From: an uncultured Alistipes sp.
GTDB taxonomy: Bacteria > Bacteroidota > Bacteroidia > Bacteroidales > UBA932
NCBI GenBank assembly: GCA_900550465.1
Contig: URSC01000014.1
Coordinates: forward strand, 5,557-69,556
Direction of reading: 5' to 3'
Length of the DNA: 64,000 bases
In this document: piece by piece, positions 33,266-41,406 of the stretch
How positions within the stretch are numbered: position 1 is the first letter of the stretch
Layout of the letters: every line of letters starts with the position of its first letter
Program-made: the position numbers and the translations under genes
The notes under the pieces: generated by a model
Database searches by the model: none
Told to the model about the DNA's origin: nothing
Seen by the model: only the letters and a program-made list of their open reading frames with translations

Positions 33266-34056
33266 ACCGATACCGGGGCCTTTATGGCAGGCCAGGGGTC
33301 ATAGCCCTCCAGCCTGAAGTCATCATAATCGAAATCGAAGACCGAGCGAACCTCGGGATTGAGCACCATACGCGGCAGCTCTCTGGGAGTCCTGGAGAGC
33401 TGTTCGTGTACCTGGTCGAAATGGTTGAGGTAGATATGGACATCCCCGAAGGTGTGCACGAAGTCCCCGGGAGTATAGCCGCACTCCTGAGCCACCATCA
33501 TGGTCAGCAGGGCATAGGAGGCGATGTTGAACGGCACTCCGAGGAAGACATCCGCGCTGCGCTGGTAGAGCTGGCAGGAGAGCCGCCCGTCTGCCACGTA
33601 GAACTGGAAGAGGGTGTGGCAGGGAGGCAGGGCCATCCGGTCCACCTCGGCGGGATTCCAGGCCGAGACGATGTGCCGCCGCGAGTCGGGGCTGCGCTTG
33701 AGCGAATCCAGCACCTGAGAGAGCTGGTCGATGGTCCGTCCGTCGGGAGCGGGCCAGGACCGCCACTGATGCCCGTAGACCGGCCCCAGGTCTCCGTTCT
33801 CATCAGCCCATTCGTCCCATATCGAGACCTTGTGGTCGTGCAGATACTTGATGTTGGTATCGCCCTTGATGAACCACAGCAGCTCGTAGATAATCGAGCG
33901 CAGATGCAGTTTCTTGGTTGTCAGCAGGGGAAATCCCTCCGCGAGGTCGAACCTCATCTGATAACCGAACACCGACTTGGTTCCCGTCCCCGTCCGGTCC
34001 GACTTGACCGTCCCGTGGTCCAGGATATGCTGCAAAAGATCCAGATACTGCTTCAT
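33262..34056 (-). CDS. thyA: Thymidylate synthase
   Basis: 264 residues, the same length as E. coli ThyA. It converts dUMP to dTMP using methylene-tetrahydrofolate. Visible motifs are TGTGTKSVFGYQMRFDL, WDEWADENGDLGPVYGHQWR, the active-site Cys146 in LPPCHTLFQFYV, and QRSADVFLGVPFNI, the dUMP-binding block. A TACCTTTG element lies 23 bases before the ATG. It produces the dihydrofolate that FolA recycles. The gene is convergent with the S9 hydrolase gene. Confidence 0.97.
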   Translation of the reverse strand: MKQYLDLLQHILDHGTVKSDRTGTGTKSVFGYQMRFDLAEGFPLLTTKKLHLRSIIYELLWFIKGDTNIKYLHDHKVSIWDEWADENGDLGPVYGHQWRSWPAPDGRTIDQLSQVLDSLKRSPDSRRHIVSAWNPAEVDRMALPPCHTLFQFYVADGRLSCQLYQRSADVFLGVPFNIASYALLTMMVAQECGYTPGDFVHTFGDVHIYLNHFDQVHEQLSRTPRELPRMVLNPEVRSVFDFDYDDFRLEGYDPWPAIKAPVSV

Positions 34057-34079
34057 GGCTGCTTAAATTTTACGTCCGC

Positions 34080-34087
34080 CAAAGGTA
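34080..34087 (-). promoter_or_regulatory. Candidate -7 element for thyA
   Basis: The minus strand reads TACCTTTG (TAnnTTTG), between the end of the EEP-family gene and thyA. Confidence 0.45.
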
Positions 34088-34098
34088 ATGAATTTCCA

Positions 34099-35106
34099 TT
34101 AAAAGTCTGACGGAAGCAGCAGGACAATCGGCAGGTGGTCACTCGCCCCTCCGTGCCACTGCGGCCCGTAATAGGTCCTGAATGGCTTCTGTCCCAAGAA
34201 TTTCTCATCATCCTCAAGCAGTAGATGGTGAGAATATATCTCCATCCGGGCATTCTCCAGGGACGGGCTGATGAGGAAGAGGTCAATCAACTCCCACCGG
34301 CCGTTGTACTTGAGGGTCCCCTCCCCTCTCTCATGCAGGGACAATCCCGTATTGAGCAGGCCCGTCCCCAGTTGCAGCGACATCACCGGAGGAGATTCCG
34401 GAGTATCGTTGAAATCCCCCAAGACAATCACCGGCGGCAGCTCTCCGGAAGCGGAGTCCCTGAGAGCCTCCACCACCCTCCGTAGGGTATCGGAGGCGGC
34501 CTGACGGAAAGGGCGGGAGTACTCCTCGCCGCCGAACTTCGAAGGCCAGTGATTGATGAAAAAATGCACGGTATCCGGCTGCCCGCCCGGCAGATAAAGT
34601 CCGGCCGTCACTTGGAGGATATCCCGTGTAGGCCGCTCTCTCCCCGTCAGCACTGCCCGGGCCTCCACCTCCAGGACGGTCATATATTCCTCCCGGTAAA
34701 TGAATCCCACGTCTATCCCCCGGCTGTCCGGCGAGTCGCGGTGCACAACCCCATAACCGAGCTTTGCCAGCGGTGTCTGCTCCGTCAGCTGCCGCAGCAC
34801 CATCCGGTTCTCCACCTCAGCAAAACCTACAGCCAGAGGCCATTCCCCATACCGGTCATGCATTGACAGCAGGGCTTTCGCTATAAGATTACGCTTTACG
34901 AGAAATTTTTTCCACGTCCAGTGTTTCTCTCCGGCGGGAGTGAATTCCTCATCCACCGTCAGAGAATCATCGAAGGGATCGAAATAGTTCTCAAGATTCC
35001 AGAAAGCGACATAGGGGCTGACGCTCTCCTGCCCTATCACGACCCCGCCTGAACACATAATCCCCATCAGCAAGGCCAGTACCGATACCGCATGCTTTCT
35101 CCACAT
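34099..35106 (-). CDS. Secreted endonuclease/exonuclease/phosphatase family protein
   Basis: 335-residue exported protein with a signal peptide (MWRKHAVSVLALLMGIMCSGG). The EEP fold is marked by VAFWNLENYFD (the N-terminal NxEN metal site), VGFAEVENRMVLRQL (catalytic Glu), FFINHWPSKFGG, VIVLGDFNDTPESP (the GDFND motif) and GASDHLPIVLLL (the terminal SDH triad). These cover the catalytic set of the family. The substrate could be nucleic acid or a phospho-ester and cannot be told from the sequence. Confidence 0.9.
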   Translation of the reverse strand: MWRKHAVSVLALLMGIMCSGGVVIGQESVSPYVAFWNLENYFDPFDDSLTVDEEFTPAGEKHWTWKKFLVKRNLIAKALLSMHDRYGEWPLAVGFAEVENRMVLRQLTEQTPLAKLGYGVVHRDSPDSRGIDVGFIYREEYMTVLEVEARAVLTGRERPTRDILQVTAGLYLPGGQPDTVHFFINHWPSKFGGEEYSRPFRQAASDTLRRVVEALRDSASGELPPVIVLGDFNDTPESPPVMSLQLGTGLLNTGLSLHERGEGTLKYNGRWELIDLFLISPSLENARMEIYSHHLLLEDDEKFLGQKPFRTYYGPQWHGGASDHLPIVLLLPSDF

Positions 35107-35153
35107 AATTCATCAGATTTCCGGCTAATTTAGCAAAAAATCCCCACGCGGCG

Positions 35154-35193
35154 AAAATAAGACAGCCGGTCCCCGAAGAAGGAACCGGCCGTC
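35154..35193 (-). terminator. Intrinsic terminator after the ppiD-like gene
   Basis: On the minus strand a GC-rich stem (GACGGCCGGTTCC with GGGGACCGGCTGTC, allowing G-U pairs, loop TTCTTC) is followed by TTATTTT. Confidence 0.7.
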
Positions 35194-35224
35194 CGCTACA
35201 TAATATGAAAAAATACATTATTTC

Positions 35225-37318
35225 CTAAAAGAAACGTGCCCGGTTGTCCACTATCCCGCCTCTTTCATTGAAAATAGATGCCAGGTTGTTTATCTGATAT
35301 GCCTCCACCTGGGCGGCGCGGATCTTGGCATCGTCCTCGGTATAGAAGGCTCCGGTCTCGCGGCTGAGTACGTTGAAGACGTATACTCCGATGTTGCCTG
35401 CTACGGGACCGCTGATGACGCCGGGCTCGGCACCGGCTACTGCACCGATGAAGGCGGGCTCGGTGGATGTTGAGGTCATGCTGCCGAATGTGATGCCGTC
35501 ACGGGTGCTGACCGTCTGTCCGAGAGCCTCGGCGATGGAGTTCATGTCTGTCAGACCCTGAATCTTGGAGACTACCTCACCTTTTACCTTCTCAGCCCTC
35601 TTCTCGTTGGTCAGGATGTAGCGTATGGAGGCGGCCACATTGTTTACAGGGGCATATCCGTCCTCACGGACAGCCTTGAGGGCCACTACGAAGAAGATAT
35701 CGTTGTTGACGGTGATGATCGGGGATACATCGCCCACCTTGGTCTTGTCATCGTAGATCCAGCGGATAACCTCCCTTACGTCATCGAACCTCGAAAGCTG
35801 ACGTGCGCTCTCCAGCACATTGTTTGCAGGCACTACGGGAAGCTCCTCCTCAAGGGTGATCCTGTCGAAATTCTCTATATTGCCCTCGCAGCGGGAAGCC
35901 AGGTCGTTGGCCTGTGCGTAGTAGTCCTGGAAGGTTTCCTTGCTTGCCAGAGCCTCTTTGGACAGGATGGCAAGCTGCACTTTCTTCATGGGAGCCGTCC
36001 GGTCAGTTACCGAGACAATATGCAGACCATAGTCTGTCTCCATCTTTGCGATGGCCCCGGGCCTCATGGAAAGGACATCCTGCATTCCGGGTATCATCGC
36101 GGTCTGTGTCATCCAGCCGATATCGCCGGGGTTGGCCACGTTGGGATTCTGGTCCATGGAGTACTGTGCGGCCAGGGCAGAGAAGTCGCCGCCGTGATTG
36201 AGAACGTTGATGAGGCTGTCAGCCAGTTCACCGGCATCGAAGGAAAGGAGAATATGGCGCACGTATGCCGAATCCGACATATTCTTCACGTCATTGACAC
36301 GTACTGCATAGAAAGTATTGTCTTTCTGGAACACGGGCATCACGCCGGGCCTGCGGCTGAATGCGAACTCATCCACCTCGGGGAACTGTGCGGAAAGCTC
36401 TCCCTGCTTGAAATAATAGTCCTGCAGAGGAGTATCGGAGTTCAGGGAGAGGAAACTCTTGAGATTGTCAGTAGTGGAGAATTCCTCGAAAAGACCGTCG
36501 ATTTCATCCTTAGCTGCCTGTATATCGGCCTCGGAGGGCACGACCTCATAGGCTACGAACTCGATGTCACGGGAAGCCCTCTGACGGTAGTTCTCCTTAT
36601 GGGCGTTGTAATAATCGTGAACCTCCTTGTCGCTGACAATGATGGTAGAGTCAATCTCGAATCCGAAAGGAACGAGCACAAACTCCACATTCGAGGAAGT
36701 GTTGTTCTCCTCTATCTGCCTGCGCAGTTCCACAGGAGTAAGAATGTCACTGCCGGTAATCAGGGATGTGTATTTGATGAAATACTGCTGGGAAGTCATG
36801 TTCTGCTGCAGGAAACTCCAGTACTGTGCGAGATTGCCTGAGGCATCTCCGGGAATGGCATGGATGAAATCCAGAAGCTTCTCGCGGCTGAAATTGCCGG
36901 AAGCATCGAGGAAAACCGGATCCTGGGCCAGAATGGGAGATATCTCCTTGCCCTGGCTGAGGTCCACAAGCTCGTCCTCACCGACCTTGATACCTGCTTT
37001 CTGCATCTGGGGGATGATGTACCACTGGGAGATGAAGTTCTGCCAGGCGGTCTCGTTGATGGTCTGCATGGCCTCCTCCGATACGGACTGACTGCCGGTG
37101 GTGAGAGTATAGATATTGGTATAATAATCAACCGCTTCCTGGAATTCCTGATAGCGGACTTTCTTTCCGTCTATCTTGCCGACGTCATACTTCGACGAGA
37201 AATAACTGAGGGTAGTCTCCAGAGTAGTGGGGTCGATGATAAATGATAACAGCGCCACCGCGATGAGCACTGTGATAAGAATACCGAGCTTGACTCGAAT
37301 TTTCTCTAATACTGCCAT
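35225..37318 (-). CDS. Periplasmic peptidyl-prolyl isomerase/foldase, SurA_N/PpiD-like
   Basis: 697-residue membrane-anchored periplasmic chaperone. One N-terminal TM (about 11-30, ILITVLIAVALLSFII) is followed by a SurA_N-type helical domain. A parvulin domain at about 343-440 has YVRHILLSFDAG, FSALAAQYSMDQ and GDIGWM, and a second degenerate parvulin-like region follows. It probably helps fold outer-membrane proteins in the periplasm. It lies in the same strand row as lptC, the TPR gene and the OMP gene, all envelope functions, but has a gap with its own TATCTTCG element before it and a terminator after it. Confidence 0.9.
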   Translation of the reverse strand: MAVLEKIRVKLGILITVLIAVALLSFIIDPTTLETTLSYFSSKYDVGKIDGKKVRYQEFQEAVDYYTNIYTLTTGSQSVSEEAMQTINETAWQNFISQWYIIPQMQKAGIKVGEDELVDLSQGKEISPILAQDPVFLDASGNFSREKLLDFIHAIPGDASGNLAQYWSFLQQNMTSQQYFIKYTSLITGSDILTPVELRRQIEENNTSSNVEFVLVPFGFEIDSTIIVSDKEVHDYYNAHKENYRQRASRDIEFVAYEVVPSEADIQAAKDEIDGLFEEFSTTDNLKSFLSLNSDTPLQDYYFKQGELSAQFPEVDEFAFSRRPGVMPVFQKDNTFYAVRVNDVKNMSDSAYVRHILLSFDAGELADSLINVLNHGGDFSALAAQYSMDQNPNVANPGDIGWMTQTAMIPGMQDVLSMRPGAIAKMETDYGLHIVSVTDRTAPMKKVQLAILSKEALASKETFQDYYAQANDLASRCEGNIENFDRITLEEELPVVPANNVLESARQLSRFDDVREVIRWIYDDKTKVGDVSPIITVNNDIFFVVALKAVREDGYAPVNNVAASIRYILTNEKRAEKVKGEVVSKIQGLTDMNSIAEALGQTVSTRDGITFGSMTSTSTEPAFIGAVAGAEPGVISGPVAGNIGVYVFNVLSRETGAFYTEDDAKIRAAQVEAYQINNLASIFNERGGIVDNRARFF

Positions 37319-37356
37319 TTTATTTTATCAATTTACAACGTTCTGAAAATAGGGTG

Positions 37357-37364
37357 CGAAGATA
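37357..37364 (-). promoter_or_regulatory. Candidate -7 element for the ppiD-like gene
   Basis: The minus strand reads TATCTTCG, one mismatch from TAnnTTTG, in the 58-base gap after lptC. Confidence 0.35.
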
Positions 37365-37376
37365 GTAATTTTATTT

Positions 37377-38015
37377 TTATCTCCGGTATCTGGGTCCAAT
37401 AAAATTAACCGTATCGACATAGTCCGTCCCCGCTGAATCCTTCTGGACTATTCCGTAACTGTCAAAAATTCTCAGAAGCCTGGCATTTCTGGCTCTTTCG
37501 TCAGACTCCAGACCATAACCCTGCATGAAACCGTCAGGAGAATACAGCCTTACATGACAGTCGGTGAAGATTCTGTGCTGCTCACGGTCCCAGTAGAGGG
37601 TGTCCGTCATGATTCTCTGGCCTTCCAGATAATTGGTAATCACAACATTTCCATAAGCGGACCACTGCTCCGTAGAGTCGTTTACAGTATGCTCGGCCTT
37701 TTCCGATACTATCTGTGTCTCCAGCAGTCCCTCCTCGTTGTAAGCAAGCACATTGAATCCGTCCGGAAACAGTTCCGACGACTCGCCCTCGCCCCGCTCA
37801 TATCTCTCCATCCGGGGGGCCGTAAGCCTCATCTGCATCATGCCGTTCTCAGTCTGCGCCGCATCCATGTTCAGCACTACCTGGGTCGGGGCCTCGGAGA
37901 TACTTTCCGCATCTATATTCTTGAGTTTGTTACCGCATGATACAGCAATGGTAGCGGTCCAAAGGGCCGCTACCATTCTGATAACCGTACAATAATGCGG
38001 TATTTTTAAAATCAT
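37377..38015 (-). CDS. lptC: LPS export protein LptC-like lipoprotein
   Basis: 212 residues, with a lipobox-like IAVSC near residue 27 and a beta-jellyroll body typical of LptC/OstA-like proteins: MQMRLTAPRMERYERGE, LFPDGFNVLAYNEEGLLETQIVSEKAEH, WSAYGNVVITNYLEGQRIMTDTLYWDREQHRIFTD (described as a region; each phrase is a strand pair). This pattern of induced strands ending in the drive towards an outer-membrane step is the LptC family's. It bridges LPS between the LptBFG complex and LptA. It starts 2 bases after the TPR gene stop, so the two are coupled. Confidence 0.85.
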   Translation of the reverse strand: MILKIPHYCTVIRMVAALWTATIAVSCGNKLKNIDAESISEAPTQVVLNMDAAQTENGMMQMRLTAPRMERYERGEGESSELFPDGFNVLAYNEEGLLETQIVSEKAEHTVNDSTEQWSAYGNVVITNYLEGQRIMTDTLYWDREQHRIFTDCHVRLYSPDGFMQGYGLESDERARNARLLRIFDSYGIVQKDSAGTDYVDTVNFIGPRYRR

Positions 38016-38017
38016 CG

Positions 38018-39331
38018 CTATTTCTGTGTCCTGACAGTGGTAGTCTCGTTCATACCGTTGCAGTTGACCTGGAAACGGTCGCCGTCCACGATATCATACA
38101 TGAAGGCGTCGGACTGCAGAGGATAGTACTGACGGTATGTAGCTATCTGCTTGTCTACCTCTCCAGCCATCGTGGCGTCAGTATTCTTTGCCTTGAGCAT
38201 GTAGTCTGTAGCTACCCAGAACTGAGCGCGGCTCTCGATGGGGTTGCCGTCGCACTTGACAGTGCTCCAGATAGTACCGAGGAGGAAGTATGCCCTTGCC
38301 TGCCATGTTGCGGACTCTGCGGCCTTCTTGGCTGCGGCTGCGGCGTCAGCCTTGCGGTCGAGCTTGGAGAAGAGATAGGTTGCGAGCTCGAAATAGTACT
38401 CTGCATCCTTCTCGGCATCTGAATCCTCGAATGCGATGGCCTCGTTCATGTACTTGACAGCCTGGTCGCCTCCGTCAGGGAGCGATGAGTAGAGCTGGAA
38501 GAGCAGGTGAGCCGAGTTCGAAGAGGGATCCACCTTGTAAAGACCTTCCACAGCCTGGAGGAAGAGGTCTTCCTGGGTACATCCTGTAGAGGAGAAGAGG
38601 GTCACGATATTTGAGAGCACGGTCTCGTCCTCAGGAGAAGCCTCATAGCGGGGCTGGAACACTGTAACGAGGTTCTCGCAGCTTGCCACACCGCTTCCTG
38701 CAAACAGGCTCTCTACATCGGCGATGGCGTCATCGACCATCTTCGAGGGCTTTGCGGCCTTCACAAGCTCGAGGGTCTCCACACTTTTCTCGAAAGCCGA
38801 GAACACATCGGAGTCCATCAGTCTGCCGGCCTTGTACAGCTGGATGGCATAGTCCAGATACCTCACGGCCACTGTTGTATTTGATTTAGCTTTAGTTGCG
38901 TCAAGAGCCTCTCCCAAAGCATTGTAGACATCCATCTCAGTACCGGGCTCGGCGTAGTTCATCATATCTACGGCCTTGTTGGTCTTTGCTGTGGTGGCAT
39001 AGTTGGGATAGGTGTCGATTCGCATCTGATGCAGCATCATCAGAGTATCCACCAGTTCTTTTTTCCTGATGGGGTTGTTACGGAACTGGTTGATCTCCTT
39101 TCTCATGATCTTCATACCGTCAAGAAGCATGTTCTGACTTGCAGTAGGGGGGCAGAACTTGATGGCCTTTCTCCAGTTGGGAGCGGCGTCCTCAAGGTTG
39201 TTCTGCTTTACATACTGCTGGTAGAATGAAAGATACTTTATACATTCCGCGCTGTCCGCACCGTATCTTCCCTGTCCGAAGACAAGCGTGGACATCATAA
39301 TTGCTGCTGCTGCTAATAGAATTCGTTTCAT
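38018..39331 (-). CDS. Exported tetratricopeptide-repeat protein
   Basis: 437 residues with a signal peptide (MKRILLAAAAIMMSTLVFGQ). The mature part is helical and made of degenerate TPR units, e.g. CIKYLSFYQQYVKQNNLEDAAPNWRKAIKFCP near residues 30-60, with further pairs through 330. Sequences resembling AEYYFELATYLFSKLDRKADAAAAAKKA are typical helices. It probably scaffolds an envelope complex. It sits between the OMP and lptC genes, 23 and 2 bases away, in an arrangement I recognise from other Bacteroidales. Its exact role is not known to me. Confidence 0.82.
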   Translation of the reverse strand: MKRILLAAAAIMMSTLVFGQGRYGADSAECIKYLSFYQQYVKQNNLEDAAPNWRKAIKFCPPTASQNMLLDGMKIMRKEINQFRNNPIRKKELVDTLMMLHQMRIDTYPNYATTAKTNKAVDMMNYAEPGTEMDVYNALGEALDATKAKSNTTVAVRYLDYAIQLYKAGRLMDSDVFSAFEKSVETLELVKAAKPSKMVDDAIADVESLFAGSGVASCENLVTVFQPRYEASPEDETVLSNIVTLFSSTGCTQEDLFLQAVEGLYKVDPSSNSAHLLFQLYSSLPDGGDQAVKYMNEAIAFEDSDAEKDAEYYFELATYLFSKLDRKADAAAAAKKAAESATWQARAYFLLGTIWSTVKCDGNPIESRAQFWVATDYMLKAKNTDATMAGEVDKQIATYRQYYPLQSDAFMYDIVDGDRFQVNCNGMNETTTVRTQK

Positions 39332-39354
39332 ATGTTTAGAATTAATAATAGTTA

Positions 39355-40656
39355 TTAGTCGTATCTATATTTGACAAACCAGATGTCGTGAAGATTAATG
39401 TTCAGGATAAAATTAATGTAATTCTCCCTGATCTGTCCCTGTCTCAGCGATCCTCTCTGTCCGATGTCCACAGCCACGCTCACTGCATTGTACCACCTGT
39501 AGAAGGGGAACGAGGCACCGAATGTAATACCGAATGCATTCACCTGCCTTCCGTCTACCCTCACGTATGACTGCTCGAAATACGCTCCGGCCCTGTATGT
39601 TACCCTCTTCATGTAATAGCGGATGTCGTACATATTGGGGGTGAGCTCGAATCCGGCTTTGTACTGCCTGGAAACCCCGGCTCCGAAATTGGTCCACGTT
39701 ACAGCGTCGGGGAACATGTCGGTACGCCAGTTCTGCTGAATGAAGTCCGCTCCCACAGCCCATTTCCCATTGACCCTGTAGGATATTCCTACTCCGAACT
39801 CATCCGCTATGCGGAGAGTACCGGAGGATATATTGCTGTTCAGGACAGTATCTATGTCCGTATACGCATAACGTGATGTCTCTCCTTTCATGGACGTACC
39901 CAGGCGGTACGTTCCTCCGATGACCAGCTGGGAGTTGTTCTTCTTGAACGGCTGGATATACTGCAGGCCGAACTTACCGCTTAATGAGTGGACTTTATAG
40001 TTCCATCCCGTATACACGGTATTATACGAGGAAGAGGAGTTGAACAGAAGATCGTTGTGCTTGTTCATATATCCGAAATAATATATGCCCTGGGCACCGA
40101 GCGATATGCGGTCGAAAAACATGACCGAGGCTCCTAGAAAAAGCTGGTAGATACTGCCTGTTCCGTACTGCTGATATTTCACGTCACCCATGTCGGCCTC
40201 CACGTCAGTAGCTGTCTCCGTGGACTGGAACTTGTATCCGACGTCGCTGAACGGAGCTATGCCTACAATGAATGCAGATGACTTGTAGATAGGGAATGTA
40301 AAGGCCACGTTCTGCACATTGAAGATATTGTAGGCCGATTTGGTGATATTGTCGTTGAAATAGGAATTCTTCTCGTTGATTCCTAAATCAAACATGAACG
40401 AGAGTGTATCACGGGCCGTTATCGCTGCGGGATTGATGAAATTTATCACCCGGTTATCCCTCATTCCTATACCTATGCCTCCCATGGAATGATTGTAGGC
40501 TGTACCTTCATAAGCGATGCGCCCGACACCGAACATAGAGTAGGGTGAGTAGGAACCCAGTGCGTCAATGGACTGACCTATGGCACTATACAGCGGACAT
40601 ACCAGAAGCGTGACCGCGAGTACCACCCTAAAAAGGACTTTTGTTCTTCTAACCAT
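39355..40656 (-). CDS. Putative outer-membrane beta-barrel protein
   Basis: 433 residues with a signal peptide and a barrel-like sequence of alternating aromatic strands ending in WFVKYRYD. The early segment SPYSMFGVGRIAYEGTAYNHSMGGIGIG and the phrase INPAAITARDTLSF recall the FadL/OmpP1-like hydrophobic-transport barrels common in Bacteroidota. Overlap of 8 bases with coaX upstream suggests translational coupling. The ligand is not known. Assignment as a barrel is sound from pattern; the family name is less so. Confidence 0.75.
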   Translation of the reverse strand: MVRRTKVLFRVVLAVTLLVCPLYSAIGQSIDALGSYSPYSMFGVGRIAYEGTAYNHSMGGIGIGMRDNRVINFINPAAITARDTLSFMFDLGINEKNSYFNDNITKSAYNIFNVQNVAFTFPIYKSSAFIVGIAPFSDVGYKFQSTETATDVEADMGDVKYQQYGTGSIYQLFLGASVMFFDRISLGAQGIYYFGYMNKHNDLLFNSSSSYNTVYTGWNYKVHSLSGKFGLQYIQPFKKNNSQLVIGGTYRLGTSMKGETSRYAYTDIDTVLNSNISSGTLRIADEFGVGISYRVNGKWAVGADFIQQNWRTDMFPDAVTWTNFGAGVSRQYKAGFELTPNMYDIRYYMKRVTYRAGAYFEQSYVRVDGRQVNAFGITFGASFPFYRWYNAVSVAVDIGQRGSLRQGQIRENYINFILNINLHDIWFVKYRYD

Positions 40657-41371
40657 TCAACTGTGCAATTTTGGACAAACCTATAAAAACCAAGTTGCAA
40701 ACTACAAATATCGGGGTTTTTAGCATCTTTGCAAAAAAAACTGCATCACCGCCGGTAAAAATTACTCTGCTTCCAGGATTATTCTCAATGTACTTCTCCA
40801 CTTCAAACATCATGCCCGAAACCGTTCCGTTGACAAGAGCCTCCGCTGTTGTCTTTCCTATCGGACGCACCGGCTCATAGGCCTCGACCAGCGGGAGCCT
40901 CCCGGTAAACTCGTGCATGGCTTTCAGACGCATGCTGAGCCCCGGAGAAATATTGCCGCCGGAGAACATGCCGCCGGCTGTTACAAAATCCACTGTCAGA
41001 GCTGTTCCGAAGTCAAATATCATACAGCTTTCTCCCGGAAAAACAGCAGCGGCACCCGCAGCGGCGGCTATCCTGTCTGCTCCGAGAGTCCCCGGTGTTC
41101 CGTAATCCAGCTGCAGGGGCAGACGGATATCAGCACTGACCTGAACATATTTCCTGCACATTCCCGCACACCAGTTTCCGGGACTGTCTTCCTCTCCGGC
41201 AACAGATGATACGCACAGCACATCCGCCGGACCGCGCCTTGACACCTCATCCTCCATTACCATACGCAGGTCCTTCCTGGGTATGCGGCGCACCGACAGT
41301 ATGCTGTCCCCGTCCGTGACAGCTGCCTTGCAATGCGTCGAATTTCCTATGTCTACCAGTATATTCTTCAT
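40649..41371 (-). CDS. coaX: Type III pantothenate kinase
   Basis: 240 residues, typical for CoaX, which phosphorylates pantothenate in the first step of CoA synthesis. Motifs are NILVDIGNSTHCKAAV (the DxGNT phosphate loop, here DIGNS), TLGADRIAAAAGA, FDFGTALTVDFV (residues near 118-129) and GGNISPGLSMRLKAMHEFTGRLP, which complete the ASKHA kinase site. Its last bases overlap the start of the barrel gene. In Bacteroidales this kinase is often next to the same barrel/TPR/lptC row. Confidence 0.93.
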   Translation of the reverse strand: MKNILVDIGNSTHCKAAVTDGDSILSVRRIPRKDLRMVMEDEVSRRGPADVLCVSSVAGEEDSPGNWCAGMCRKYVQVSADIRLPLQLDYGTPGTLGADRIAAAAGAAAVFPGESCMIFDFGTALTVDFVTAGGMFSGGNISPGLSMRLKAMHEFTGRLPLVEAYEPVRPIGKTTAEALVNGTVSGMMFEVEKYIENNPGSRVIFTGGDAVFFAKMLKTPIFVVCNLVFIGLSKIAQLNG

Positions 41372-41406
41372 TATCCCGACAATAGAGGAAAGGGCGGCAA
41401 ATATAG